A DNA stretch of 64,000 bases from Cohnella xylanilytica (GTDB lineage: Bacteria; Bacillota; Bacilli; Paenibacillales; Paenibacillaceae). The stretch spans positions 124,001-188,000 of the forward strand of contig NZ_JACJVR010000005.1 of NCBI RefSeq assembly GCF_014212175.1, in the 5' to 3' direction. Positions 32,798 through 42,153 of the stretch are shown here, piece after piece. The translations under genes were made by a program, and so were the position numbers. How positions within the stretch are numbered: position 1 is the stretch's first letter; each line of letters begins with the position of its first letter. Below the pieces are notes generated by a model. The model did not search any database, was not told where the DNA came from, and saw only the letters and a program-made list of their open reading frames with translations.

Positions 32798-33613
32798 TTG
32801 AGCTTGCAAGGACACGCCCCTTCGGACGCCTTGTTCGAGCACCGGTTCTGGCTTCAGATTCTGGGCGATCACGCCCGATTTATCTTGAACGGCTTGTCTC
32901 CGAAGGAGACGAACGACATCGCCAAGGCGCAGCGCTTCATCGCGGGATTCGACCGTCTTCTCCGGCAAGCCCGCGAGGCGACCGCGGCGACGGATTTGAC
33001 CGCCTTGAATCAAGCCGCCAACGCGGAGACGATGGCGTTAAGGGACTTCAAGCTGGATCTGCTCTCCCGATCGCTGCTCGGAAAGATCACGATCTCGCTG
33101 CCGCCGACGTTCCTGAATCATATGCTTAACGAGCTGGAGGAATATGGCCGGATTCTGACCGCCCTGCTGGCGGGTCAACCGGTTCCAATCTATCATCCTC
33201 TGCACCACGATCTCCTCTGGCTACAAGACGCTTACGGACACGCCGGCTCCATCGCTTCCGGCCTCGATCGCGTCGAAGCCGATCTGCTGCACCGCAGCGT
33301 CGAATTCGAGAAGCACTTCCAAGCCCTCTACTTGAAGGCGGTCGAGATGGCGGGTTACCTGCGAACCCGGCTCCAGGATTTTCCGCCTATGCGCCGATTC
33401 CACGAACAGATCGATCTCGAGATGGCGCTGTTCCGCAAGTTCCTGCACGAGCTGGAGGAGCTGGAACTGAAGGCGGAGTCGCTCGACATCATTAGCCCGC
33501 TCATGCCGGACCATATGGCCAGGGAAGAGTGCTACTATCTTCTGAAGCTGGCGCAATCCGGAGCGGTCCCCTCGCCGAACTGCGATCCGACGAAGGCCCG
33601 GGTCGAATCTTGA
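32798..33613 (+). CDS. DUF2935 domain protein
   Basis: The ~271-residue all-helical protein matches the Bacillales DUF2935 family: two four-helix bundles with repeated H/E positions (ALFEHRFWLQILGDHARFI, DHMAREECYYLLKLAQ) resembling iron-binding bundles. Metal binding is an inference. TTG 32798 has GAAGGAGGG 9 bases upstream; the longer frame from ATG 32741 has none. Confidence 0.82.
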   Translation: MSLQGHAPSDALFEHRFWLQILGDHARFILNGLSPKETNDIAKAQRFIAGFDRLLRQAREATAATDLTALNQAANAETMALRDFKLDLLSRSLLGKITISLPPTFLNHMLNELEEYGRILTALLAGQPVPIYHPLHHDLLWLQDAYGHAGSIASGLDRVEADLLHRSVEFEKHFQALYLKAVEMAGYLRTRLQDFPPMRRFHEQIDLEMALFRKFLHELEELELKAESLDIISPLMPDHMAREECYYLLKLAQSGAVPSPNCDPTKARVES

Positions 33614-33638
33614 GAACCGATAGCGAAGCGAATCGCGA

Positions 33639-33682
33639 ATCGCCGAACGGTCGACGTTAAATCGACGGTCCGGCGATTTTTC
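33639..33682 (+). terminator. Terminator after the DUF2935 gene
   Basis: A 16-bp stem with two mismatches (atcgccgaacggtcga / tcgacggtccggcgat) followed by TTTTTC. Confidence 0.75.
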
Positions 33683-33687
33683 TTTGT

Positions 33688-33885
33688 CTAACTTCGAACG
33701 GTCGATACTCCGGCTTGATGCGAATAATGCTCGAGCGTGACGGTGCTGCCATCGATAAGCGCGAAGCCTTGCTTGCAAGCGGGATGAGACATTAACGTCT
33801 TCTCGGCTTGTTTGGCGAGCTCCTCGTTCTCCCAAGCGATCACTTCGATCCAGCGCTTCGAACGGTCTTGGTAATAGACGTCGCG
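33688..33885 (-). pseudogene. Truncated minus-strand gene fragment (ABM-like C-terminus)
   Basis: The minus strand encodes DVYYQDRSKRWIEVIAWENE, then ELAKQAEKTLMSHPACKQGF and ALIDGSTVTLEHYSHQAGV, ending in a stop at 33688-33690. It resembles the end of a small monooxygenase-like or conserved hypothetical protein. No start codon or ribosome-binding site precedes it, and its upstream side runs straight into the oppositely oriented fragment at 33883. Confidence 0.5.
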
Positions 33886-34092
33886 CTGAACGAAGACGGC
33901 ACCGGCTACCTGGACCGCACGATGAGCGAGTCGTACGTCGACTGGGTCGCATCGTACATGCTCTCGTTAGGCGAGGATGCGCGCGTGATCCAGCCTAGGC
34001 AGGTCGTCGACCGAATTCGGGAGACCGTCCGGCAACTATCCAACCTATATAAGGAGGAGGCGGACGAATGGCTCGATCCTCCAAAAAGCTGA
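33883..34092 (+). pseudogene. C-terminal fragment of a WYL-domain (YafY-type) regulator
   Basis: The frame reads ALNEDGTGYLDRTMSESYVD, WVASYMLSLGEDARVIQP and VVDRIRETVRQLSNLYKEEA, which matches the last ~65 residues of YafY/WYL regulators (wl..Llsf G.da.ViePpeLv.rire). The HTH and WYL parts are absent. The stop overlaps the TfoX-C gene by 25 bases, as in an ancestral operon. Together with the minus fragment it marks a deletion junction. Confidence 0.6.
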
Positions 34093-34335
34093 ATTTGAAA
34101 AACATCGGAGCCCGAACCGAAGGGATGTTGCTCGAGATCGGAGTGGACGGCTACGAGTCTTTGAACCGGATCGGGTCCGTCGAGGCGTATCGCCGGCTCC
34201 GGGGGGCGCTATCCGGGGAAGGTGAATTTAAACGCTCTATACGCCTTGGAAGCCGCCTTATGGGGGATCCATTGGCTCGAACTGCTGCCGGAGGTCAAGG
34301 AAGTGCTCACAGAGAAGTTGGCCGCCCTGGAATAA
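34068..34335 (+). pseudogene. TfoX C-terminal-domain gene with a single-base frameshift
   Basis: The first frame gives LKNIGARTEGMLLEIGVDGY and ESLNRIGSVEAYRRLRG. After the run of six G (34201-34206) the homology continues in another frame as YPGKVNLNALYALEAALWGI and HWLELLPEVKEVLTEKLAALE, to the stop at 34333. Removing one G restores a complete ~88-residue TfoX-C-domain protein. The start ATG 34068 follows aaggaggagg. Either a recent mutation or a sequencing error; no gene is recognised from 34336 to 34640. Confidence 0.75.
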
Positions 34336-34652
34336 CGCGCCATAACGTCACCCGCCGCGGTCCTTGGCTTCCGAAGCCGAGGAGCCGGAAGCTCTTCGGG
34401 CGTTCCCGGCTGTCCGCTCGTGATTATGAACAACGCCCGCCCTCCCCAATTAGACGCCATGACAAAATAAGAGACCGGCTCTTTCGTTTACGGAGACGAA
34501 AAGGTAGGATATAGTCATGGTTATGTAATATTTTATGACGCAAAATTGAGATAGATCATCGAAACGGCGATCTGCGTAATATAATATATCGCAATTGAGC
34601 CTTCGATGAATCCGAGAAGCTCTTCGCGTCTCCGGGGAAAGGGATGATAGTC

Positions 34653-36083
34653 ATGAGCCTAGAAGCCTTGAACGAGCGAGTCTACACCGACCTGTCTTAT
34701 CTCGCCTATGGCGGTCCGAACTGGGTAAGGCCGCGCCGGCATCCGGAGGGGCACGTCTACGATGTCGTTATCGTCGGCGGAGGCCAGAGCGGTCTCGGCA
34801 TCGCCTTCGGGCTGCTGCGGGAGCGGGTGTCCAACATTCTCGTGATCGACGAGAATCCGGAAGGCTTGGAAGGGCCTTGGGAGACGTACGCCCGAATGAG
34901 AACGCTGCGTACTCCGAAGCATCTGACGTCGATCGACCTGGGGATTCCGTCGTTAACGTTCCGTTCGTGGTGGGAAGCGCGGTTCGGGCCGGCCGGCTGG
35001 GAGAGCCTCGATAAGATCCCGCGGGGCGAATGGATGAACTATTTGCGATGGTACCGCGAGGTGCTTAAGCTGCCCGTCCTCAACGAGACGAAGCTGAAGC
35101 TCATCGAGCCGGAAGTCGGAGAAGGGCTTCACCGTCTCCACGTGGAGGGCAACGGCGCTCCGTCCACGCCCCTCTTGGCCCGCAAGGTCGTCCTCGCGAC
35201 CGGCATCCAGGGCGGGGGGGAATGGCACGTGCCGCCCCTCATCCAAGACCGGCTGCCGTCCCGCCTCTATGCCCATACGTCCGGCCCGTTGGAGATCGAA
35301 TCGTTGAAGGGGAGGAAAATCGCGATTCTGGGCGGCGGCGCTTCGGCCTTCGACAATGCCAACTTCGCCCTGTCCGCCGGAGCGGCCGAGGTTCACGTCT
35401 TCGTGCGGCGCAAGGAATTGCCGCGCATCAATCCCATTCGCCAGATGGAAGGGTCCGGCATGATCGAGCGATTCCCTTCTCTGACGGATGCCGAGAAGTA
35501 CGCCGTGATGGCGCACTTCTTCAAGCACAACCAGCCTCCGACCAACGACACGTACGACCGCGCCGCATCATGGCCCGGCTTCCGCCTGCATCTGGGCTCG
35601 CCTTGGCTCGACGTGGAAGAGAAGGGCGGGCAAGCGTCCGTGACGACGCCGCAAGGAAGGTTCGACTTCGACTTCCTCATCGTCAGCACGGGCTTGCTCA
35701 CCGATCCGGGCTTGCGGCCGGAGCTGAAGCTCGTGGAGAGCCGCATCGCCCGATGGGGCGACCGGTACGAGGCTCCGAAGGAGATCGCGAGTCCCGTGCT
35801 GGACGCGCATCCCTACCTGACGCCCGGCTTCGCCTTCACGAGCCGGGACGAAGAAGGGGAGAGCCTGCTGCACGGCCTGTTCGCCTTCAATTATGGCGCC
35901 ATGATCAGCTGCGGCCTGTCCGCTTCCGCATTGTCCGGCATGAAGTACGCGATACCGAAGATCGTATCGGCGGTGGCGGATCAGCTGTTCCTCGACGATA
36001 AGGAGGACATTCTGGACGATTACTACAATTACGCCGACATCGAGTTCACCGGAGAGTGGCCGAAGGCCAAGATCCGATCTTGA
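34653..36083 (+). CDS. FAD/NAD(P)-dependent monooxygenase-like oxidoreductase
   Basis: A ~476-residue flavoprotein with an N-terminal FAD Rossmann motif (VVIVGGGQSGLGIA), a second dinucleotide motif in the middle (IAILGGGASAFDNA) and FLIVSTGLLTDPGL near the C-terminus, as in FMO-like or lysine/ornithine N-hydroxylase-related enzymes. The substrate is unknown. ATG 34653 has GGAAAGGG 9 bases upstream; ATG 34644 abuts it. It is convergent with the germination operon. Confidence 0.82.
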   Translation: MSLEALNERVYTDLSYLAYGGPNWVRPRRHPEGHVYDVVIVGGGQSGLGIAFGLLRERVSNILVIDENPEGLEGPWETYARMRTLRTPKHLTSIDLGIPSLTFRSWWEARFGPAGWESLDKIPRGEWMNYLRWYREVLKLPVLNETKLKLIEPEVGEGLHRLHVEGNGAPSTPLLARKVVLATGIQGGGEWHVPPLIQDRLPSRLYAHTSGPLEIESLKGRKIAILGGGASAFDNANFALSAGAAEVHVFVRRKELPRINPIRQMEGSGMIERFPSLTDAEKYAVMAHFFKHNQPPTNDTYDRAASWPGFRLHLGSPWLDVEEKGGQASVTTPQGRFDFDFLIVSTGLLTDPGLRPELKLVESRIARWGDRYEAPKEIASPVLDAHPYLTPGFAFTSRDEEGESLLHGLFAFNYGAMISCGLSASALSGMKYAIPKIVSAVADQLFLDDKEDILDDYYNYADIEFTGEWPKAKIRS

Positions 36084-36119
36084 GGCCGCGAGGCCGCGTT
36101 ACGGACGGCGGCCCGCCTT

Positions 36120-37211
36120 CTACTTGAGAATTCCCGTCCCGGTAATCTTCACCTTCGTACGGACGTCGAATTCGATCGAGGGGTAGATCCGCTGCCACCT
36201 CTTCCAATCGGCATCGCCCCGATAGCGGGCCGCCTTGTACAGCAAGCCGAATCCGAACGGGTCCACCTTCCAGCTCTGGAGCCGGCGAAGCATAGACAGG
36301 TACTGCTCGTTGACTTCCTGTCCGGCCGCGACTTCGAATTTGGACCAATCCTGCTCGAATACGGGCGCCTTCGTCTGCTCCACGATGCCGGCTATCTTCA
36401 CGCGAACGGCGATTCGATCCCGACTCCCGGATCGGATGGAGAAGTCGCGGTCGTACTTCTCCGCGAACAAGGTGAAGTCCAGCCGCGGCGAACGAACGAT
36501 CATATCCATCTTGCGGTAGGATTGAAGCAGTTCCTTGAACGATTTGGTCTCCCGGGGCGACAGAATGCCGACGAGTCTGGTCTTGTCGAACAACGCGACG
36601 CGGTTGATCCGATAGCGATCCCCTTCGGGCTCGATGACCGGCATATACGGATCCAGCCCTTCCTCGTTCAACCTCCGGAAGCAATCGAATAAATAAGCGG
36701 TCACCGAGTAGGCCGAGCTCGTTCCGTTCTCCTCGAAGGTCAGGAACAAGGAGTTGCCCGGGAACGTCTCCGACTTGGGCGTGACCTTCAGGACTTCTTC
36801 GGCGATCGGGGAACCGACGGCGACGAAGGCGATGCCTTGAATGTCCCTTCTTCGGCTGAAGTAGTCGATCAACGGGTCGACGCTCCTTCGGACGACGGGC
36901 TCTCCGAAGACGAGCATCTTCGTATGATTGAAGTCGAGCTCCTTGTCGAACTTCGCTTTGAGCAGCCGAAGAGCCTCGGGGATGGATTCCGCCTGTTCGC
37001 TGACCACTTCCGCCTGGCCCGGTCCCTTCTCGGATCCCTTCGAGGGGATTCCAAGCTTCAGCGAGATCTTGTACGGCCCGTTCTCCTCGGCCCGATCCAC
37101 GCCTATAGCGGTGACGAACAAGCGCTTGTCGATATCTTTGAAGCTGCGGTTCATGCAGCCGCTCAAGAGCAAGGCAAGGACGATCGGAACGAAGATCCAA
37201 GCTCTCGTCAT
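36120..37211 (-). CDS. Ger(x)C family spore germination lipoprotein (GerKC type)
   Basis: The C subunit of a nutrient germinant receptor, anchored in the spore inner membrane. The ~363-residue protein starts with a lipoprotein signal (lipobox LLSGC, Cys19) followed by KDIDKRLFVTAIGVDRAEE, a family signature, and DFNHTKMLVFGEPVVRR. ATG 37211 overlaps the end of the B gene (ATGA). A longer in-frame reading exists upstream but belongs to another gene's region. Confidence 0.9.
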   Translation of the reverse strand: MTRAWIFVPIVLALLLSGCMNRSFKDIDKRLFVTAIGVDRAEENGPYKISLKLGIPSKGSEKGPGQAEVVSEQAESIPEALRLLKAKFDKELDFNHTKMLVFGEPVVRRSVDPLIDYFSRRRDIQGIAFVAVGSPIAEEVLKVTPKSETFPGNSLFLTFEENGTSSAYSVTAYLFDCFRRLNEEGLDPYMPVIEPEGDRYRINRVALFDKTRLVGILSPRETKSFKELLQSYRKMDMIVRSPRLDFTLFAEKYDRDFSIRSGSRDRIAVRVKIAGIVEQTKAPVFEQDWSKFEVAAGQEVNEQYLSMLRRLQSWKVDPFGFGLLYKAARYRGDADWKRWQRIYPSIEFDVRTKVKITGTGILK

Positions 37212-38299
37212 CGGCGATTTCTCGTCCTGGCCAGAATATAGACGAGAAGGACAAGCCCCGCTTCGCTCCAGAATCGGCTGGTCAACCAGATCTTGGCGAA
37301 GATCAGATTGCGTTTGTCGTCCGCGAAGAACGAGGCGATCAAGGTCAGGACCGCGAAGGAAGCGAGGACGAAGGGGGTCTTCCATCCGATGGAGCCCATT
37401 CTCCAATCCCGGCTCCACAGATCGGAGATCAGTCGGCTCCCGACATGCCAGGTGACCGTAGCGAACAACAAGGACAGATTCAGTTAGAGAAGGAGGAACA
37501 CATAAATAACCCTCTCGACGACCCCGAATTCGATCCGAATGGAGTCGGCCGTAGATACCCAGGCGTTGACATAGCGAATCGCTCCGTGCTCTCCATGGAA
37601 CCCGATCGGAATCAGGGCGGTAGTCATCAGCGTAAGCAAACCGATAACGGGTACGAGCCCCAGCAGGCGAGGACGGAACGTACCCTCCGATTCTTTGTTG
37701 AAGATAGCCAGGTTAATGTAGCCCGTGAACAGGTAAGTGGCCGCCGAGACGACTTCCATATTGGGCCAACGCCATAAGTAATCGCTGACGGCATCCCATA
37801 CGGCGTACCAATTCATAAAAGGGGTCCCGATCGACTTGTACAGAATCAGCAGGATGAACGGGATGTTCGTGACGATGACGATCTCGAGCAAGTACAACAC
37901 GGTCCGGGTCTTCTGGGAAGCGCACCAGCCGGCGGCGGCCACCATGACGAAGGCGATCGTCTGGACGGGCATGTCCGGCAGGATATAGCGCTTCATCAGA
38001 TTGCTGAAGGAGATCAGAACGATTCCGCCCGCGATAAACCAGCTGTACCCCAGATAAATCAAGAGCGGGGCGGAGATCCATCTCGGAAGTCGAGCCTTCA
38101 AAATATCGGACAGCGATTGATTCTCGAACGTGCGCATGGCGTTCGCGAACAGAACCGTGAACCCGGTGCTCACCGCCGTGCTCAGCAGTAATCCCGGAAC
38201 CAGCCCGTTCCTCTGATTGTTCAGCAGGATGTGCGGGACGAAGATAATCGTGTTGATCATCATGCACATCAAGATCGAATAGTAGAAGTAACGGTTCAA
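37208..38299 (-). pseudogene. GerAB/GerKB-type germinant receptor permease interrupted by an in-frame stop
   Basis: The B subunit is a ~10-helix APC-family membrane protein. The frame starting at ATG 38299 reads MNRYFYYSILMCMMINTIIF and continues to YVFLLL, then meets TAA at 37484-37486. The same frame continues without shift (LNLSLLFATVTWHVGSRLIS) to a natural stop at 37208 that overlaps the ATG of the C gene. Joined, it is ~363 residues, the normal family length, so the stop is a point mutation removing the last ~90 residues and probably two helices. Confidence 0.85.
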
Positions 38300-39636
38300 T
38301 TCGAAGTTCCCCTTTGCCCCTTGCGCCTGCCGAAGCTCACGGACGGCTCGCCGACGAAGCCCTTCAAGTAGGGATAGCCGAAGCTTCTCAGGCTGGCGAG
38401 ATAACAGACGATGCAGAACAAGCCGACGACTGCGCCGAATAGTCCCAACATGCTGGAGATGAGCAAGAGCGGATAACGAACGGCCCGAATCGCGAAGCTC
38501 ATGGTATTGATCGGAATGACGAAGCTGCTGATAATGACGGCCGAAGTCGTGATGATCATCGCGCTGCTCACGAGCCCCGCCTGCTGGGCGGCTTGGCCCA
38601 GGATCAATCCGCCTACCGTCGTCGCCGTCGATCCCATGAACCGGGGCAGCCGGATGCTGGCCTCCGTCATCGCTTCCGCCATGAACAGCATGAACAAGAC
38701 CTCGACATAGGACTGATAGGGGACGTTCGCGCGGCTTCCCGCCAGCGAGAGGGTCATCTGAACCCGGAACAGCTCGGGGTTGAACGAGATGACGGAGACG
38801 TATATCGCCGGGAAGGTGATGGCGATAAACAAGGCGATGTAGCGGAAGAAGACGAGCATCCTCGTAACCCAGTGGGGAAGATACAGGTCGTCCATCGCGG
38901 ACATGAAGTCGTAGAACACGGCCGGGAACACGAGGGAGAACGGAGTTCCTTCCATCAGAAGGATCGCCTTGCCTTGGGCCAAGTTCAGAACGATCCGGTC
39001 GGGACGATCGGTCAGAATCATCGTCGGGAACAAGCTGCGCTTCTGTTTATTGATCAGCTTCTCCAGCTGTCCCGTCGATTGGACGACGTCGGCTTCGACG
39101 CGGGCGATTCGGCTCTTGACGTCGGCCAGGACGGCGGGGTCGGCCTTGTCCGCATCGTAGAGAAGCAACGCGGGCGTCCGGGTGACGGCGCCGAGCTGCA
39201 GCGACTCCATCCGGAAGCCCGGGGCCGGGTAGCGGTGCCGAATGATGCCCGCGTTCGCCGCGGCGTTCTCGCTTAGCGTGGATTGGGGCCCTTGGACGGT
39301 CGTCTCGATATTCGCCTCGCCGGGCTTGTCGTTCCACGTCTTGGAAGCGTCGAACAGGTAGCTCTCCGCTTCCAAGGCGACCAGCACATTCCCGCGGATC
39401 AATTCGCCGTAGAGCTCTTCGGACGAGCCGAGCTCGCGGCGCCGGCAGATGGACTCGACGTAGCTCGCCGGTTCGGGGGCCGTCGCGATCGGGTAGATCA
39501 GAAGCCTCTCGATCTTGTCCGCGTCGCATACGGGTTGGAAATAATAGAGGCTGATGTTCCCCGGGACGTCCATCCTCCGGCGAACGAATTCTTCGGTTGC
39601 CGGAAGCAGCGCCGCGTAATCGTGTACCGTTCCCAT
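38296..39636 (-). CDS. GerAA/GerKA-type spore germination protein
   Basis: The A subunit of a GerA-type germinant receptor. The 446-residue protein has an N-terminal soluble region (about 1-215, including NVLVALEAESYLFDASKTWN and RKQR-like KRSLFPTMILTDRPDR) and 4-5 membrane helices with MAEAMTEASIRLPRFMGSTA and IGGLILGQAAQQAGLVS-like family signatures. ATG 39636 follows AAAGGAG. It heads an A-B-C operon with 4-base overlaps. It is somewhat shorter than the usual ~480-500 residues. Confidence 0.9.
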   Translation of the reverse strand: MGTVHDYAALLPATEEFVRRRMDVPGNISLYYFQPVCDADKIERLLIYPIATAPEPASYVESICRRRELGSSEELYGELIRGNVLVALEAESYLFDASKTWNDKPGEANIETTVQGPQSTLSENAAANAGIIRHRYPAPGFRMESLQLGAVTRTPALLLYDADKADPAVLADVKSRIARVEADVVQSTGQLEKLINKQKRSLFPTMILTDRPDRIVLNLAQGKAILLMEGTPFSLVFPAVFYDFMSAMDDLYLPHWVTRMLVFFRYIALFIAITFPAIYVSVISFNPELFRVQMTLSLAGSRANVPYQSYVEVLFMLFMAEAMTEASIRLPRFMGSTATTVGGLILGQAAQQAGLVSSAMIITTSAVIISSFVIPINTMSFAIRAVRYPLLLISSMLGLFGAVVGLFCIVCYLASLRSFGYPYLKGFVGEPSVSFGRRKGQRGTSN

Positions 39637-39783
39637 CGGGCAGACTCCTTTGCGAGGTCTTGCCTTAACATTCCCCGGCTTCCAAAATTTAACCCCTCAT
39701 CGTCGACGGGCGGCGACAAGCAAAAATAGCGGCGCCCGGGAAGTTGTCCCGGGGCCGCTATCGTTCATTCACGTCGTCCGCTC

Positions 39784-40195
39784 TTAGGATTCGCTCTCAT
39801 GGCTGAACTGCCAATGGATGCCGAACTTGTCCGTCAACTGGCCGTAGCACTTGCTCCAAGGCATCTCTTGCAGCTCCATGTCCACGGACCCGCCTTCCTT
39901 CAGCTTGCCGAAGGCATCCCGGATCGCGTTCTCGTCCTTGCTCACGTAGGCGAGAGAGAAGTTGTTCCCTTGTTGGTACGGCATGCCCGGGGTACGTATC
40001 GGAGAACATGAGATCGCTGCCCGCGATCGTGAGCTTGGCGTGCATGATCAGATCTTCGGATCCCGGAGGAAGCGGGTGATCCGGGTTAGAGCCGAACGTC
40101 ATCAGCTGCGGTTCGGGAAGACCGAACACCTGCGCGTAGTACAGGACGACCTCGCGGGTGTTGCCGTTGAAATTCAAATACGCGTTCAAGGGCAT
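39784..40195 (-). pseudogene. PhnB-like VOC family gene with a single-base frameshift
   Basis: From ATG 40195 (AAAGGAG 8 bases upstream) the frame reads MPLNAYLNFNGNTREVVLYY and reaches LMFSDTYPG. It then leaves homology in the run CCCGGGG (39986-39992), and the family sequence continues one base off as MPYQQGNNFSLAYVSKDENA through WSKCYGQLTDKFGIHWQFSH. Removing one base rebuilds a normal ~136-residue glyoxalase-fold PhnB-like protein. As with the TfoX gene, a G/C-run indel is the cause, so a sequencing error is possible. Confidence 0.8.
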
Positions 40196-40453
40196 GCCAA
40201 TACACTCCTTTAATGGAATTGGGGATCTCGTCCAAATTGTAGCATACTCCCGCTTCGGTTGGCAAACATATGTTCTATTTTTTTCGCTATTCAATTTTGT
40301 CGCGAACGCCGCGCGACAGGACCGACGGATGTTTGAATAGCCCCGGGCCGAGCGGGCCTACTATAATAAAACTACGAATTAAAGAAATCCGGCCGGATCT
40401 CCTCTTTAATTTTCGAAGCGTTTTCATCACATGTCCTAGAGGGGGATGCGTCA

Positions 40454-42043
40454 ATGAATCGCACAACTTCGGCGGTACCTATCGTCTCCGTCGCAATGGC
40501 CGGCGTCCTGCTGGCGTTAAGCGCTTGTTCTTCTTCTTCGAACACAACGAATCCGTCGAACAGCCAGCCGTCCGCTTCTGCAAGCGCTAACACATCCGCT
40601 CCCGCCGGCAGCGCCGCGGCGTTCGGGGGAATGGCGGAAGGGCCGTTCGAAGGCTGGGTCGAGGGGCTCCCGAAGATCGAAGCTCCCGCCGGCTTCGATT
40701 GGAAGCAGTTCTCCGGAACGCAGCTGAACTTCATCTCCGAGAACACGCCGCCGTCTTCCGCGCTCGCCGCCAATATCGGGATCTTCGAGAAGGCGACCGG
40801 CATCCAAGTGAACATCGAGCAGAGCAACCTGGACATCGTAGCCGAGAAGGTCGGGCTGGACTTCAACGCGAGGAACGCCAACTACCAGCTGATCTACGCG
40901 GATCCGTACCAGATTCTGTCCAAGCAGTCGAAGAACTTGGCGGACTTGAACGACTTCAACAACGACCCGTCGCTGCCTCATATTCCCGGAGGTCTGGAAG
41001 ACTTCATCGAGAGCCAGCTGCAGGCCGACGGCTACATGGGCGACACCGAGCATCTGTACGCGCTGCCGTACGACAGCCCGACGATGGTGCTGGCCTATCG
41101 CAAGGACGTATTCGACAAATACAAGGATCAATTCCAACAGGAGAAGGGGTATGACTGGACTCCTTCCGCCAATATGACCTGGGATCAATATTACGAGATC
41201 TCCTCGTGGATCAACGACAAGGTGAAGTCGGGCGCCATCTCGGAGGTCAAGTACGGCTCCGGCCACGAGGCGAAGCAGCACGACTCGCTGCAGGCCGACT
41301 TCAGCAACGTGCTCGGAGCTTACGGCGCCGACTACTTCGAAGGCGAGAATCTCGGCAGCGTGGGCGCGGCCCGTCCGGGCAAGTCGCTGCTGACGTCGCC
41401 GGAAGCGGTCGAAGCCGCGACGATGTACAAGAAGCTGCTCGATATCGCGGCGCCGGGAAGCAAGACCTGGGATTGGACCGGCGTGGCGGAAGCGTTCGCG
41501 GCCGGCGATCTCGCCATGGCCCCGATCTTCCACGAGAACAACGCCATGTTCGAGGACGCGAACAAATCGAAAGTCGTCGGCAAGGTGGCCTGGTCGATTC
41601 TGCCGAAGGGAACGAAGCGCAGCGCCAACCTGTTCGGCGGCACGGGCATCGGCATCAGCAAGTACGCGAGCGAGAAGGAGCAGAAGGCGGCGTGGCTGTT
41701 CCTCGTCTGGGCGACTTCCCCGCAGGCGCAATACATGATTCTGAAGTCCGAAGAGGCCGGCTCGACGCCGACCCGCCATTCCGTCTACAACCTGCCGGAC
41801 GTGAAGAAGGGGATGGAGCCGGGGACGGAGGAAGCGAAGGCGATGCCGAACCTGCTGCCGATGAACGCCGTGCTCGAAGCATGGAAGCTGGAGAACGTCT
41901 ACATGCGGCCGAAGGTACCGCAATGGCCGCAGGTCGACACGATCATCTATACCGAATTGTCCAAGATGCTCTTCGACAAGCAGACGCCGGAAGAGACGAT
42001 GAAGGCGATCGCGAAGAAGAGCGACGACATTACCGGGAACTAA
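40454..42043 (+). CDS. Extracellular sugar/polyol-binding lipoprotein (family 1)
   Basis: The 529-residue protein has a lipoprotein signal (LSAC, Cys25), a Ser/Asn/Ala linker and a family-1 extracellular solute-binding fold, with the characteristic hinge segments LYALPYDSPTMVLAYRKDVF and LFGGTGIGISKYASEKEQKAAWLFLVW. It begins the 11-kb polyol locus and probably delivers a polyol or sugar to the permeases at 42154 and 43082. ATG 40454 follows GAGGGGG. A TATAAT near 40363 could be its -10. Confidence 0.88.
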   Translation: MNRTTSAVPIVSVAMAGVLLALSACSSSSNTTNPSNSQPSASASANTSAPAGSAAAFGGMAEGPFEGWVEGLPKIEAPAGFDWKQFSGTQLNFISENTPPSSALAANIGIFEKATGIQVNIEQSNLDIVAEKVGLDFNARNANYQLIYADPYQILSKQSKNLADLNDFNNDPSLPHIPGGLEDFIESQLQADGYMGDTEHLYALPYDSPTMVLAYRKDVFDKYKDQFQQEKGYDWTPSANMTWDQYYEISSWINDKVKSGAISEVKYGSGHEAKQHDSLQADFSNVLGAYGADYFEGENLGSVGAARPGKSLLTSPEAVEAATMYKKLLDIAAPGSKTWDWTGVAEAFAAGDLAMAPIFHENNAMFEDANKSKVVGKVAWSILPKGTKRSANLFGGTGIGISKYASEKEQKAAWLFLVWATSPQAQYMILKSEEAGSTPTRHSVYNLPDVKKGMEPGTEEAKAMPNLLPMNAVLEAWKLENVYMRPKVPQWPQVDTIIYTELSKMLFDKQTPEETMKAIAKKSDDITGN

Positions 42044-42083
42044 CAAGCGCCCGGCAGCGGAGAACTTCCGCTGCATAGGGCGG

Positions 42084-42126
42084 CGGGCAATCGGCGGCGG
42101 CCCCGCGCCGAACCGTCGATTGCCCG
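42084..42126 (+). other. Stable hairpin between the lipoprotein and permease genes
   Basis: A 10-bp stem (cgggcaatcg / cgattgcccg) with a long GC-rich loop, preceded by a smaller hairpin (gcagcgga / tccgctgc). No T-run follows. Such structures often stabilise the upstream binding-protein mRNA. Confidence 0.5.
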
Positions 42127-42153
42127 GTTCCCGTCAGAGAGGAGGCGGCCGTC

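Noticed and set aside
34209-34460. Minus-strand ORF overlapping the TfoX-C gene
   Set aside because: Most of it is antisense to the TfoX-C coding sequence and the rest has no recognisable signal.
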